Positions 26,201 through 35,485 are shown, counted from the first letter of the stretch. The stretch is 54,336 nucleotides of DNA from Mycobacterium sp. (GCA_021732005.1 JAKFVT010000030.1:1-54336); one strand, 5' to 3'. The notes: generated by a model not told the origin, from the letters alone. Numbers and translations are program-made.

Positions 26201-27570
26201 CAACCGGATCAAGTCCAACGGCGCCGCCGAGCGGCGACCATGGCAGCGCGGCTCCTGTCGAAATCCTGCCCGTCCCCGGGCTTCCGGAGTTCCGTCCCGG
26301 CGACGATCTGGCCGCCGCCCTCAGTTCGGCGGCACCATGGCTGCGCGACGGCGACATCGTCGTGGTCACCAGCAAGGTGATGTCCAAGTGCGAGGGCCGC
26401 ATCGTCGCGGCGCCGGCGGACCCCGACGAACGGGACGCGCTGCGCCGCAAGATCATCGACGAAGAGGCCGTTCGGGTGCTGGCCCGCAAAGGTCGCACAC
26501 TCATCACCGAGAACCGCAACGGCATCGTGCAGGCAGCCGCGGGTGTCGACGGCTCCAACGTCGGGTCAACCGAATTGGCCTTGCTGCCGGTCGATCCCGA
26601 TGGCAGCGCCGCCGCGCTGCGCACGGCGCTGCGCGAGCTGCTCGGCGTGAATGTCGCCGTCGTGGTCACCGACACCATGGGTCGCGCCTGGCGCAACGGC
26701 CAGACCGACGCCGCGATCGGCGCGGCCGGGCTGCCTGTCCTCTACGGATACGCCGGCGCAGTCGACCGGCACGGCAACGAGTTGGTGGTCACCGAAGTCG
26801 CGGTCGCCGACGAGATCGCGGCCGCGGCCGACCTGGTGAAGGGCAAGTTGACCGCGGTGCCCGTCGCGGTGGTCCGCGGCCTCGAGCTCGAGGACGACGG
26901 GTCCACCGCGGCGCGCCTGTTGCGCGGCGGTGAGGACGATCTGTTCTGGCTGGGCACCGCCGAGTCGCTGGAACTCGGGCGCCGCCAAGCCCAGCTTTTG
27001 CGCCGCTCGGTGCGACAGTTCGCGCCGGAGCCGGTCGACCACACGCTCATCGAGGACGCCGTCGCCGAAGCACTCACCGCACCGGCCCCGCACCACACCC
27101 GGCCGGTGCGGTTCGTCTGGTTGGCCGACCACGGCCGTCGCGTCACACTGCTGGACCGGATGAAAGATGCGTGGCGCGAGGATCTTTCCGGCGACGGCAA
27201 GCCCGCCGACGCCATCGAACGTCGGGTCGCCCGCGGTCAGATCCTCTACGACGCGCCGGAGGTCGTCATCCCGTTCCTGGTGCCCGAAGGCGCCCACAGC
27301 TATCCCGACCCGGACCGCACCCAGGCCGAGCACACGATGTTCACCGTCGCGGTCGGCGCCGCCGTCCAAGCACTCCTGGTGGCGCTGGCGGTGCGCGGCG
27401 TGGGCAGCTGCTGGATCGGCTCGACCATCTTCGCAGCCGAGCTGGTCCGCGAAACCCTTGATCTACCGCCTGATTGGGAACCGCTGGGTGCCGTCGCGAT
27501 CGGCTATCCGGTCGAACCGCCCGAACCCCGCGACCCGGCGCCGGTCGGCGATCTACTGGTGCGCAAGTGA
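26197..27570 (+). CDS. fbiB: F420:gamma-glutamyl ligase / nitroreductase fusion FbiB
   Basis: 457 residues. The N-terminal CofE domain (about 20-255) has V-V-T-S-K-V-M-S-K, the [12 protein letters not shown] metal/GTP region and G-Y-A-G-A-V-D. The C-terminal nitroreductase-like FMN domain (about 265-457) has R-R-S-V-R-Q-F and G-V-G-S-C-W-I-G-S. It adds the glutamate tail and reduces dehydro-F420-0. The GTG overlaps fbiA and its stop overlaps the NUDIX gene, so the three are coupled. Confidence 0.95.
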   Translation: MTTGSSPTAPPSGDHGSAAPVEILPVPGLPEFRPGDDLAAALSSAAPWLRDGDIVVVTSKVMSKCEGRIVAAPADPDERDALRRKIIDEEAVRVLARKGRTLITENRNGIVQAAAGVDGSNVGSTELALLPVDPDGSAAALRTALRELLGVNVAVVVTDTMGRAWRNGQTDAAIGAAGLPVLYGYAGAVDRHGNELVVTEVAVADEIAAAADLVKGKLTAVPVAVVRGLELEDDGSTAARLLRGGEDDLFWLGTAESLELGRRQAQLLRRSVRQFAPEPVDHTLIEDAVAEALTAPAPHHTRPVRFVWLADHGRRVTLLDRMKDAWREDLSGDGKPADAIERRVARGQILYDAPEVVIPFLVPEGAHSYPDPDRTQAEHTMFTVAVGAAVQALLVALAVRGVGSCWIGSTIFAAELVRETLDLPPDWEPLGAVAIGYPVEPPEPRDPAPVGDLLVRK

Positions 27571-28106
27571 GCGTGCGGGAGTCGGCCATCGAGCTGCTGA
27601 CCGAATGGGATGCGCCGGACGACTGCCAGGATTCGCTGCGTCAGTCCGTCCTGGCCTTTCTACTCGCCCGCACCGATGCCTGCGAGCGGGCCTGCGCCCC
27701 AGGCCATATCACGGCCTCGGCGTTGGTGGTCAACCACACCGGCGACCAGGTGCTGCTCACCCTGCATCCGCGGCTTGGTCGCTGGGTTCAGCTCGGCGGG
27801 CATTGCGAGGACTCCGATGCCGACATCGTCGCGGCCGCACTGCGGGAGGCGGCCGAAGAATCCGGGATCGACGGCCTGCGCATCGACGCGTCGTTGGGTG
27901 CCATCCACGTTCACGCACTGACTTGCTCGCTGGGAGTGCCGACCCGGCATCTGGATCTCCAGTTCATCGCCCGTGCACCCGCCGACGCGACCATCGAGAT
28001 CAGCGACGAATCGCTCGATCTGCGGTGGTGGCCGGTCGACGCGCTGCCCGACGGTATCGATGCGGCGGTCGCACACCTGGTTTCGGTGGGCCGCTCGCGG
28101 GTCTAG
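27567..28106 (+). CDS. NUDIX hydrolase coupled to fbiAB
   Basis: 179 residues. The Nudix box is visible as G-H-C-E-D-S-D-x7[10 protein letters not shown]; the first acidic position is Asp rather than Glu, while the catalytic R-E-x2-E-E-S-G is intact. Such enzymes hydrolyse nucleoside diphosphates linked to another moiety. GTG 27567 overlaps the fbiB stop (GTGA), so translation is coupled to F420 synthesis. In M. tuberculosis a DNA methylase gene follows fbiB instead. The substrate is unknown. Its stop overlaps the end of manB by 4 nt. Confidence 0.82.
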   Translation: MSVRESAIELLTEWDAPDDCQDSLRQSVLAFLLARTDACERACAPGHITASALVVNHTGDQVLLTLHPRLGRWVQLGGHCEDSDADIVAAALREAAEESGIDGLRIDASLGAIHVHALTCSLGVPTRHLDLQFIARAPADATIEISDESLDLRWWPVDALPDGIDAAVAHLVSVGRSRV

Positions 28107-29188
28107 ATGTCGGACGAGTAGCGAACGCCGCAGTCCGGGATGACAACTCCGGGCCACACCCGCGCACCGCGCAGGAGTTCGCACCGCGCACCGATGTTCG
28201 CGCCATCGCCGATGATGGCGTCGCGCAGTAACGCGCGCGGTCCGATCCGCGCGCCTGCCCCGATGATCGACCGCTCCACGACCGAGCCCGCCTCGATGTG
28301 CGCCCCGTCGAAGATGACCGCGCCGTCCAGGCGGACACCCGGCCCGATCTCGGCGCCGCGGCCCACCACCGTCCCGCCGACCAGAACCGCGCCGGGAGAC
28401 ACCGACGCCCCGTCGTGCACAAGGCTTTCCCCGCGTCGTCCGCCGAGCGCCGGCGACGGCGCCAGCCCCCGAACCAGGTCGGCCGAGCCGCGGACGAAAT
28501 CCTCCGGTGTGCCCATGTCGCGCCAATAACTGGAGTCGACGTAGCCGCAAACCTTCACCCCGTCGGCCAACAGGGCCGGGAACACCTCACGCTCCACCGA
28601 CACCTCACGCCCACGTGGGATGTGGTCGAGGATTTCGCGCTTGAAGATGTAGGTGCCGGCGTTGATCTGGTCGGACGGCGGATCCTCGGTCTTCTCGAGG
28701 AACGCTTCCACGCGCCCGTCGGCGTCGGTCGGCACACAGCCGAACGCCCGCGGGTCGCTGACGCGCACCAGGTGCAGGGTCAGATCCGCCTGCGACTCGT
28801 GGTGGCTGGCCAGCATCTGGCGCAGGTCCAGGCCGGAGAGGACGTCCCCGTTGAACACCATCACGGTGTCGTTCCGCAGTTTGGGAATCACGTTCGCGAT
28901 CCCGCCGCCGGTTCCCATCGGGTGATCCTCGACGACGTACTCGATCTGCAGGCCGAGCTTGGACCCGTCGCCGAATTCGTTCTCGAACGTCGCCGCTTTG
29001 AACGACGTGCCGAGGATGACGTGTTCGATGCCGGCCTCGGCGATGCGAGACAGCAGATGTGTCAGGAACGGCAGCCCCGCGGTCGGCAGCATCGGCTTGG
29101 CCGCCGACACCGTCAGCGGCCGTAGCCGGGTGCCTTTGCCACCGACCAGCACCACCGCATCGACCTTCGACGGATCAATTCCACTCAC
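28103..29188 (-). CDS. manB: mannose-1-phosphate guanylyltransferase
   Basis: 361 residues. Nucleotidyltransferase domain with G-G-K-G-T-R-L-R-P-L-T (about 17-27), the F-N-G-D-V catalytic Asp and Y-W-R-D-M-G-T-P-E-D. The C-terminal part (about 265-361) is a left-handed beta-helix of hexapeptide repeats (G-A-V-L-V-G-G, I-G-A-G-A-R-I-G). It makes GDP-mannose from mannose-1-P and GTP. It is the positional equivalent of Rv3264c; a dTDP-glucose pyrophosphorylase-type activity (RmlA2) is the alternative name in older annotation. GTGA overlap with wbbL. Confidence 0.88.
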   Translation of the reverse strand: MSGIDPSKVDAVVLVGGKGTRLRPLTVSAAKPMLPTAGLPFLTHLLSRIAEAGIEHVILGTSFKAATFENEFGDGSKLGLQIEYVVEDHPMGTGGGIANVIPKLRNDTVMVFNGDVLSGLDLRQMLASHHESQADLTLHLVRVSDPRAFGCVPTDADGRVEAFLEKTEDPPSDQINAGTYIFKREILDHIPRGREVSVEREVFPALLADGVKVCGYVDSSYWRDMGTPEDFVRGSADLVRGLAPSPALGGRRGESLVHDGASVSPGAVLVGGTVVGRGAEIGPGVRLDGAVIFDGAHIEAGSVVERSIIGAGARIGPRALLRDAIIGDGANIGARCELLRGARVWPGVVIPDCGVRYSSDI

Positions 29189-30072
29189 CGAGTCCCCCTA
29201 CTTCTCGCCAGCTCGCGACGGGACTTGCGCACCGCCGCGCGTGACCTAACCTTCAGCGCGCTCTTCATAGTCCATCGCAGCGGCGCACGCCACCAGCCAA
29301 AATGCCGATCCGACAAATAAATGTAGGTGCTTTCGTGATGTGCCCGCAGGTTGCTGGCCGGGTCCCGGCCGGTCGAGTGGCCCTTGGCGTGCAGGATCTC
29401 CGACGACGGGACGTAGACGTTGAGCCAGCCGGCCCGGCCCAGCCGGTCACCGAGGTCAACGTCTTCCATGTACATGAAGTAGCGCTCGTCGAACCCGCCC
29501 ACCTGGTCGAATGCCGCGCGCCGGATCAGCAGGCACGATCCCGACAGCCAGCCCACCGGCCGCTCGGTGGGCTCGAGGTACTCCTGGCGATAGGCCTTGG
29601 TCCACGGATTGGTCTTCCAGACGAAGCCGACCACCGCATGCATGCCGCCGCGCACCAGGCTCGGCAGGTGGCGCGCCGACGGGTAGACCGACCCGTCAGG
29701 GTCGCGGATCAACGGCCCCAGCGAGCCTGCGCGCGGCCACCGCTGCGCGGCGTCGAGCAGCTCGTCGATGCTGTTGGGTCCCCACACCACATCGGGGTTG
29801 GCGACGATCACGAACTCGTCGTCGGCGGGAACCGTCGCCACGCCGCGGTTTGCGGCGCTGCCGTAGCCGAGGTTCCCGCCCATGCGCACCAGGCGGGTGC
29901 CGGGATAGCGCTCCACCGCCTCCTCCGGTGTCCCGTCGGTGGAACCGTTGTCGGCCAGCACCACCGTCACCGGGCGGTCGGTGGCCACCGTCAAGGAGGA
30001 CAGGAAGCGATCCAGATGTGAGCCCGGCGAGTATGTCACCGTCACCACGGTCAGGGGGCGGCTCGACGTCAC
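29185..30072 (-). CDS. wbbL: rhamnosyltransferase WbbL (arabinogalactan linker)
   Basis: 295 residues, GT2 family. The nucleotide-sugar motif is A-D-N-G-S-T-D-G-T, a second acidic motif is N-P-D-V, and the catalytic-base region is F-M-Y-M-E-D-V-D-L-G-D-R-L-G-R-A-G-W. WbbL adds rhamnose from dTDP-rhamnose to GlcNAc-PP-decaprenol, starting the galactan linker; it is essential in mycobacteria. GTG start overlaps the rmlD stop; its stop overlaps manB. The C-terminus is basic, as expected for membrane association. Confidence 0.92.
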   Translation of the reverse strand: MTSSRPLTVVTVTYSPGSHLDRFLSSLTVATDRPVTVVLADNGSTDGTPEEAVERYPGTRLVRMGGNLGYGSAANRGVATVPADDEFVIVANPDVVWGPNSIDELLDAAQRWPRAGSLGPLIRDPDGSVYPSARHLPSLVRGGMHAVVGFVWKTNPWTKAYRQEYLEPTERPVGWLSGSCLLIRRAAFDQVGGFDERYFMYMEDVDLGDRLGRAGWLNVYVPSSEILHAKGHSTGRDPASNLRAHHESTYIYLSDRHFGWWRAPLRWTMKSALKVRSRAAVRKSRRELARSRGTR

Positions 30073-30962
30073 GGCGTAGAGGGTAACTGTCCGCCGGGGA
30101 CGGGCTGGGCAAGCGCCTCGGCCAGTGCCTCGCGCCACGGCCTCGGCGGGGTGAGCCCGGCCCGTACCGAGAGCCCCATCGACAGTGCTGAATACACCGG
30201 ACGCGGCGCCGGGCGTCCCGCTTGCGCCGTGCTCACCGGCCGGATCCGCTGCGGGTCGGCACCGAGTTCGGAGAACACGGCTCGAGCCAGCTCCAAGCGT
30301 GTACACACGCCCTCGTTGGCGACGTGCAGGATCGGCTCCCGAATGCGCCCCTCACCGATCTCGAATATCGCATCGGCGAGGTCTTTGACGTAGGTGGGTG
30401 ACCCGATCTGGTCGTCGACCGCCTCGGCGGTCTCGTCGGTGCCGGCCAGCCTGCGCATCCCCGCAACGAAATCGGTGCCCGCTGCGCCGGTGTACACCCA
30501 CGAGGTGCGCACGATGTGGGCGTCGGGCATGGCGGCCAGCACGGCCACCTCACCTGCGAGCTTGGTTCGTCCGTAGACACCCAGCGGCGCGGCCTCGTCG
30601 CCGACGTCATAGGGGCGGCGCTGCTGACCATCGACAGGCTCGCCCGAAAAGACATAGTCGGTAGAGATGTGCACCAGCTGCGCACCGACCCGCGCGCAGG
30701 CGTGCGCGACGTTCTCCGCTCCGGTGGCGTTGACGGCATAGGCGGTGTCGGGGTCGGCCTCGGCGGCGTCGACGTTCGCAATGGCCGCGCAGTTCACCAC
30801 CAGGTCCGATTCGGCGATGAACCGCTCGGCGGCGGCGGGGTCGGTGATGTCACACTGCTGATGCGTCAGTGCGCTGACCTCTATGCCCCGACGGGCCGCC
30901 TCACCTGCGAGAAACGTCCCCACTTGGCCGCCGGCACCTGTAATCACGATCCTCGCCACCAC
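30069..30962 (-). CDS. rmlD: dTDP-4-dehydrorhamnose reductase
   Basis: 297 residues, short-chain dehydrogenase fold. The NADPH-binding motif is I-V-I-T-G-A-G-G-Q-V-G; the catalytic Tyr/Lys pair is V-Y-G-R-T-K-L-A-G-E and a Ser/Thr lies in S-T-D-Y-V-F-S-G. It makes dTDP-rhamnose, the donor used by WbbL encoded just downstream. Tandem GTG codons (30962 and 30959) precede A-R-I-V-I-T; either could be used. Confidence 0.93.
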   Translation of the reverse strand: MVARIVITGAGGQVGTFLAGEAARRGIEVSALTHQQCDITDPAAAERFIAESDLVVNCAAIANVDAAEADPDTAYAVNATGAENVAHACARVGAQLVHISTDYVFSGEPVDGQQRRPYDVGDEAAPLGVYGRTKLAGEVAVLAAMPDAHIVRTSWVYTGAAGTDFVAGMRRLAGTDETAEAVDDQIGSPTYVKDLADAIFEIGEGRIREPILHVANEGVCTRLELARAVFSELGADPQRIRPVSTAQAGRPAPRPVYSALSMGLSVRAGLTPPRPWREALAEALAQPVPGGQLPSTP

Positions 30963-31017
30963 AATTACGAGTCTGGCACGCCGGTTTCGGCTACCCGGTA
31001 TGCGCCCGTCTCGCCAG

Positions 31018-31023
31018 TAGCCT
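31018..31023 (+). promoter_or_regulatory. -10 box for leaderless LCP gene
   Basis: TAGCCT ends 6 nt before the ATG at 31030, in the 67-bp divergent gap with rmlD. This fits a leaderless transcript; no ribosome site is present before the ATG. Confidence 0.45.
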
Positions 31024-31029
31024 GGGCTG

Positions 31030-32526
31030 ATGCCTGCTGACACCGAAGCACGGACGGGCGCCCAGCGGGTGGCCCGTACTGTGCTCGCGTTGATCGCCGT
31101 GACCGTGATGGTCAGCACCGGTGTCGCGTGGGGCAAGATCCGCTCGTTCGAGAACGGCATCTTCCACATGAGCACCTCGGCCCTCGGCGGAGGCGGGCAG
31201 GACGGCGCGATCGACATCCTGCTGGTCGGGATGGACAGCCGCACCGATGCTCACGGCAACCCGCTGTCCGAAGACGAGCTGGCGGCGTTGCACGCCGGCG
31301 ACGACGTGTCGACGAACACCGACACGATCATCCTGGTCCGCATCCCGAACAACGGGAAGTCGGCGACGGCGATCTCGATTCCCCGCGACTCCTATGTCAA
31401 GGCCCCGGGTCTGGACAAGACGAAGATCAACGGCGTCTACGGCCAGGTGAAGCTCGAGAAGATGAAGCAGTTGGTCGAGCAGCAGGGCATGGATCCGGCC
31501 GAGGCCGAACCCAAAGCTGTCGAGGCCGGCCGTGAAGCGCTCATCAAGACCGTCGCCGACCTGACCGGCGTGACCGTCGACCACTACGCCGAGATCGGCC
31601 TGCTGGGCTTCTCACTGATCACCGATGCACTCGGCGGCGTCAATGTGTGCCTGAAAGATGCAGTCTACGAACCACTTTCCGGTGCCGACTTCCCGGCCGG
31701 CTGGCAGAAGCTCAACGGGCCACAGGCATTGAGTTTCGTCCGGCAGCGTCACGACCTCCCCCGCGGCGACCTCGACCGGGTGGTGCGCCAACAGGTTGTG
31801 ATGGCGTCCCTTGCGCACCAAGTGATTTCCGGTAAGACGCTGACCAGCCCGTCGACCCTGAACAGGCTGCAGGACGCCATCCAGCGCTCGGTGGTGCTCT
31901 CGTCGGGCTGGGACATCATGGACTTCATCAAGCAGCTTGAGAACCTCGCGGGTGGCAACGTGGCGTTCGCGACCATCCCCGTGCTGGACGAGGCCGGCTG
32001 GAGCGACGACGGCATGCAATCCGTGGTCCGGGTCGATCCGTCTCAGGTGCAGGAGTGGGTCGACAGCCTGCTGCACGATCAGGCCGAGGGCAAGACCGAG
32101 AAGATCGCCTACACCCCCGAGCAGACCAAGGCCGACGTGGTCAACGACACCGACATCAACGGGCTAGCCGGCGCGGTGTCAGAAGTGCTCACCGGCAAGG
32201 GTTTCGGGGCGGGCGACATCGGTAACAACGACAAGGACCATGTGACCCACAGCCAGGTGCAGGCGGCCAAGGAGGACGACCTGGGCGCGCAGGCGGTCGC
32301 CAAGGAACTCGGCGGGCTCCCGGTGGTGGCCGACAGTGCGATTCCGGCGGGAACCGTGCGGGTGGTGCTGTCCAGCGATTACACCGGACCGGGATCGGGC
32401 CTGGAGGGTTCGCTGCCGACGTCGGCTGCGGTCAGCCAGGCGGCCGGTCAAGCCGGCGACGCCACGCCCCCGCCGCCGTCGCCGATCATCACCGCGGGGT
32501 CCGATGACCCCAAGTGCGTCAACTGA
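31030..32526 (+). CDS. lcp1: LytR-CpsA-Psr family ligase
   Basis: 498 residues. One N-terminal membrane helix (about 17-35) precedes an extracytoplasmic LCP domain with G-M-D-S-R-T-D, I-P-R-D-S-Y, K-I-N-G-V-Y-G and V-R-Q-R-H-D-L-P-R-G-D-L-D-R. A LytR_C-type domain lies at about 375-460, then a Pro/Ser tail. The Rv3267-type enzyme (Lcp1) transfers arabinogalactan from its decaprenyl carrier to peptidoglycan. Its divergence from rmlD-wbbL places linker synthesis beside linker attachment. The stop overlaps the next start (TGATG). Confidence 0.93.
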   Translation: MPADTEARTGAQRVARTVLALIAVTVMVSTGVAWGKIRSFENGIFHMSTSALGGGGQDGAIDILLVGMDSRTDAHGNPLSEDELAALHAGDDVSTNTDTIILVRIPNNGKSATAISIPRDSYVKAPGLDKTKINGVYGQVKLEKMKQLVEQQGMDPAEAEPKAVEAGREALIKTVADLTGVTVDHYAEIGLLGFSLITDALGGVNVCLKDAVYEPLSGADFPAGWQKLNGPQALSFVRQRHDLPRGDLDRVVRQQVVMASLAHQVISGKTLTSPSTLNRLQDAIQRSVVLSSGWDIMDFIKQLENLAGGNVAFATIPVLDEAGWSDDGMQSVVRVDPSQVQEWVDSLLHDQAEGKTEKIAYTPEQTKADVVNDTDINGLAGAVSEVLTGKGFGAGDIGNNDKDHVTHSQVQAAKEDDLGAQAVAKELGGLPVVADSAIPAGTVRVVLSSDYTGPGSGLEGSLPTSAAVSQAAGQAGDATPPPPSPIITAGSDDPKCVN

Positions 32527-33227
32527 TGACCAATCTGACTGCGGCCGTTCTGGATCCGCTGCTGCGGGCCGATCCGATGGGTCCGCGGATCACGTACTAC
32601 GACGACGCGACGGGTGAGCGCATCGAGCTGTCGACGGTGACGCTGGCCAACTGGGCGGCCAAGACCGCCAACCTGTTGCGCGACGAACTCGGCGCAGGCC
32701 CGGGCACCCGGGTTGCAGTGTTGTTGCCCGCACACTGGCAGACCGCGGCGGTGCTGCTGGGCGTGTGGTGGATCGGCGCCGAGGTCGTGCTCTCCGGAGC
32801 GGCGGATCTCGCGCTGTGCACGATCGACCGGCTCGACGAGGCCGACGAGGCCGTCACCGGCGGCGAGGTCGCCGTCTTGTCGCTCGACCCATTCGGCAAG
32901 CCGGTTCCCGATCTGCCGGTCGGCGTCACCGATTACGCGACCGCCGTTCGCGTCCACGGTGACCAGTACATCCCCGAGAGGCGACCGGGTCCGGCCCTCG
33001 ACGGCCGCTCGGTCGACGAGGTGCTGGCTGCCGCGTCGGCGTCGGCGTCGGCGTCGGGCCTGACCGGACGTGACCGGGTCATGTCGTCGTCGCCGTGGTC
33101 CACCGCCGAGGAGGTCGTCGAGAACTTCGTGGCCCTCTTCGTCGCCGGTTCGTCGCTGGTGCAAGTGGCCAACCCCGACCCGGCTGCGCTGGCCCGCCGC
33201 AGAGACACGGAAAAAATCACGCGATGA
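32526..33227 (+). CDS. TIGR03089 family protein (Rv3268-like)
   Basis: 233 residues. The sequence resembles an N-terminal fragment of an AMP-binding (ANL) enzyme: W-A-A-K-T-A-N-L-L-R-D-E-L-G and G-T-R-V-A-V-L-L-P-A-H-W-Q-T-A-A-V-L-L-G-V-W-W-I-G-A. It lacks the ATP-binding P-loop and the C-terminal domain, so it is unlikely to adenylate. An Ala-Ser run near residue 170 comes from a GCGTCG repeat. It is translationally coupled both upstream (TGATG with the LCP gene) and downstream (ATGA with the transporter). Function unknown. Confidence 0.8.
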   Translation: MTNLTAAVLDPLLRADPMGPRITYYDDATGERIELSTVTLANWAAKTANLLRDELGAGPGTRVAVLLPAHWQTAAVLLGVWWIGAEVVLSGAADLALCTIDRLDEADEAVTGGEVAVLSLDPFGKPVPDLPVGVTDYATAVRVHGDQYIPERRPGPALDGRSVDEVLAAASASASASGLTGRDRVMSSSPWSTAEEVVENFVALFVAGSSLVQVANPDPAALARRRDTEKITR

Positions 33228-34216
33228 CGGCGGTCGCCGAGGCGGATGTTCTTCGGGCCGAGCGACGCAGCCTGCGCGCCTATATGTTCACCATGATCGG
33301 CCTCGCGTTTCTCGGCTTCGCCATCTATGCCGTCACCCGGGTGTCGGCCACCCAGCTCGACGGTGTCATCTCACTGATCAACGCGGCCGCGGCATTCATC
33401 GCCGCAAAGCTGTCGGTCACATCGTCCAGGCCGCCGGATGCCGAAAGCCCTTATGGGCGGCTGGCGTTGGAGAACCTCTACGCCCTGTTCCGTTCGCTGA
33501 TGATTCTCGGCGTGGTGATCGTTGGGGTGGTGACCAATTCGATCAAAGTGATCGATTACGCCATCACCCGCCAGGGCACCGAGCCGGAATTTGGGCTGGC
33601 CGCCGTGTACACCGCGGTGTGCGTCTTGATCTGCTTCGGGTTGAAGTGGAATCACGAGCGCAACAACCGCTCGGTCAACGGTGCATCGGCGTTGCTTCGC
33701 GTGGAGGCGACCGCGGCCAAGATGGAGGCCCTCATCAGCGGCGGTATCTGCGCCTCGCTGGTGCTCGTCGCCGTCCTACCCGAGGGCACCTTCCTGACGT
33801 CGGACACCTTCAACATCAAAGACATCGCCGACAGTCTCATCGTGCTGATCCTGTGCGCCCTGCTGGTGAGCGAACCGATCCGGCATATCCGCCTCGAGTT
33901 CGGCCGGCTGTCCGGGCGGCGCGCCGACCCCGCCCTGGACGCGACGGTGCGAGCCGTCATAGCCGAGGTCGCCGAGGCGCACGCCGACGAACTCGACCAC
34001 GAACTGACCCTCGTCGACGCGCTGGCGATCAGCCGGGGCAAGGCCACCGAGGTGGATCTGCGGGTGTCCTACACCGGCACGATGTCGGTCGAGGAGCAGG
34101 ATGAGCTGCGGGCGCGCACCTACGCCGAACTGCGTAATCGACTCGGGCCGATCCGGCTCACCCTGGTGTTCAGTACATTGCCCATTCATGCAATGCCCAC
34201 TGTGAATGCGCCCTGA
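33224..34216 (+). CDS. CDF-like cation transporter
   Basis: 330 residues with five or six hydrophobic helices (the first at about 25-45) and a C-terminal cytoplasmic ferredoxin-like domain. The S-P-Y-G-R-L-A-L-E-N segment corresponds to the H/P-Y-G-x-x-R/A-E motif of cation diffusion facilitators, but the helix II H/D-x3-D metal site is replaced (V-I-S-L-I-N-A), so canonical Zn2+ transport is uncertain. The ATG overlaps the TIGR03089 stop. In M. tuberculosis a metal ATPase (ctpC) follows Rv3268-Rv3269, so metal handling at this spot may have been swapped. Confidence 0.75.
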   Translation: MTAVAEADVLRAERRSLRAYMFTMIGLAFLGFAIYAVTRVSATQLDGVISLINAAAAFIAAKLSVTSSRPPDAESPYGRLALENLYALFRSLMILGVVIVGVVTNSIKVIDYAITRQGTEPEFGLAAVYTAVCVLICFGLKWNHERNNRSVNGASALLRVEATAAKMEALISGGICASLVLVAVLPEGTFLTSDTFNIKDIADSLIVLILCALLVSEPIRHIRLEFGRLSGRRADPALDATVRAVIAEVAEAHADELDHELTLVDALAISRGKATEVDLRVSYTGTMSVEEQDELRARTYAELRNRLGPIRLTLVFSTLPIHAMPTVNAP

Positions 34217-34364
34217 GCTGCGCGAACAACGTTGGTATCGATATTGGCTCGCTGCTCGGAGGCGAAGCCGAGACAGATTGAGAACGCCATTCTGCCGCCG
34301 CACTCTCAGGCACTGGGTACGTTCAGCTGAGGGGCCGAAGATGTTCTACCGGGGGGGCGAACTC
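34217..34364. other. gap before zinc-ribbon gene
   Basis: About 150 bp with no recognised gene or promoter. The only notable element is a G-rich tract just before the zinc-ribbon ATG that can serve as its ribosome site. Confidence 0.4.
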
Positions 34365-34538
34365 ATGAACGATGCCATGGCGTCGACGGCAGTCAAAGTC
34401 GGATCATCGGTACATTGTCGCAATGTGCGGTGCCGGCGGTGTAGCGCGATGCACTGGGTGGCCACGAACGTCAGCGTTATGGCCTGCGAGCACTGCGGAG
34501 AAGCGATCGAGTTCAAAATCCCTTATTCGGTTGGCTGA
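34365..34538 (+). CDS. small zinc-ribbon protein
   Basis: 57 residues; two Cys pairs form a zinc-ribbon: C-R-R-C, then C-E-H-C-G about 19 residues later, with another Cys upstream (H-C-R-N-V-R-C). A seven-G run nine bases upstream of ATG 34365 can act as ribosome site; an upstream ATG at 34341 is an alternative start. No similar gene is known to me at this spot. It could bind nucleic acid or be a metal-binding peptide; function unknown. Confidence 0.5.
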   Translation: MNDAMASTAVKVGSSVHCRNVRCRRCSAMHWVATNVSVMACEHCGEAIEFKIPYSVG

Positions 34539-34699
34539 CGCTTCCCGGCTCGTCGCGAACATTCGGTCCGGCGTATGCGTGTTGAGGCCGCCCACACGGC
34601 GCCGGCCGGTGAGCTGGTGAATCTCGGGGACGAGAGATTTCTTGGAGCCGCCGTTCAGCCACAACCTCGAACTGTTTGCCGGGCACTAGGCTGCCGGGG
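34539..34699. promoter_or_regulatory. birA upstream region with -10 box
   Basis: A TAGGCT box at 34687-34692 ends 7 nt before the GTG at 34700, the leaderless layout. Nothing else is recognised in this 160-bp stretch. Confidence 0.45.
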
Positions 34700-35485
34700 G
34701 TGAAGCGAGCCGCATTGAACCTCACCTCGATCCGCGAGCAGTTCCCCGGCCGCATCGACGTCGTCGACGAGACCGGGTCGACCAATGCCGACCTGCTGGC
34801 CCGGCACGCCTCCGGCGAGGACATTCGAGGCGCCGTGCTGCTCGCCGAGCACCAGAGCGCCGGCCGTGGCCGCAATGGCCGCAGCTGGTCGGCGCCGCCA
34901 CGATCCCAGATCGCCCTGTCGATCGGCGTCGGCGCCGACGGCGTCCGTCCGGAGAGTTGGGGCTGGCTGCCGTTGCTCACCGGGATAGCACTGGTCGATG
35001 CCGTCACGGCGACCACCGGCATCGAGGCCGCCGTGAAGTGGCCCAATGACATCCTGGTGGGGACCGGCAAGCTCGCCGGCATCCTGGCCGAGGTGGCCGC
35101 ACCCGATCCGGTCATCGTGGTGGGTCTGGGGCTCAACGTCACGCTGACTCCCGACGAGGCGCCCGACCCCAGGGCCACCTCACTGCAGATGCTGGGCGCC
35201 GCACAGCTCGACCGCGATGCGCTGACGGCGGCGATCCTGCGCGAACTGGCCGCCCGCATCGAAAAGTGGCAAACCACAACAGGACCCGACCCGGCACTCG
35301 CCGAGGACTACCGGCGGCGAAGCAGCACCCTGGGCAGCCAGGTTCGGGCCATCATGCCCGGCAAAAGTGAAATCACCGGCACCGCAGTCGATGTCGACTC
35401 ACTCGGCCGGCTTCGCATCGACACGGGCGCCGAGGTCATCACGGTGTCGGCGGGCGATATCACCCACCTGAGACCCGCCGACTAA
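34700..35485 (+). CDS. birA: biotin-[acetyl-CoA carboxylase] ligase
   Basis: 261 residues, short BirA without a DNA-binding domain. Catalytic motifs: S-T-N-A-D near the N-terminus, the biotin/AMP loop G-R-G-R-N-G-R-S-W, and K-W-P-N-D-I-L-V with K-L-A-G-I-L. It attaches biotin to AccA3 encoded 9 kb downstream. GTG 34700 is supported by the leaderless promoter box. In M. tuberculosis birA is next to accD5, on the other side of the PH-domain gene, so its position here differs. Its stop is 1 nt from the fadE25 stop (tail-to-tail). Confidence 0.92.
   Translation: MKRAALNLTSIREQFPGRIDVVDETGSTNADLLARHASGEDIRGAVLLAEHQSAGRGRNGRSWSAPPRSQIALSIGVGADGVRPESWGWLPLLTGIALVDAVTATTGIEAAVKWPNDILVGTGKLAGILAEVAAPDPVIVVGLGLNVTLTPDEAPDPRATSLQMLGAAQLDRDALTAAILRELAARIEKWQTTTGPDPALAEDYRRRSSTLGSQVRAIMPGKSEITGTAVDVDSLGRLRIDTGAEVITVSAGDITHLRPAD

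Noticed and set aside
32448..33164. Long minus-strand ORFs antisense to the TIGR03089 and LCP genes
   Set aside because: Arg/His/Gln-rich composition typical of antisense frames in GC-rich coding DNA.
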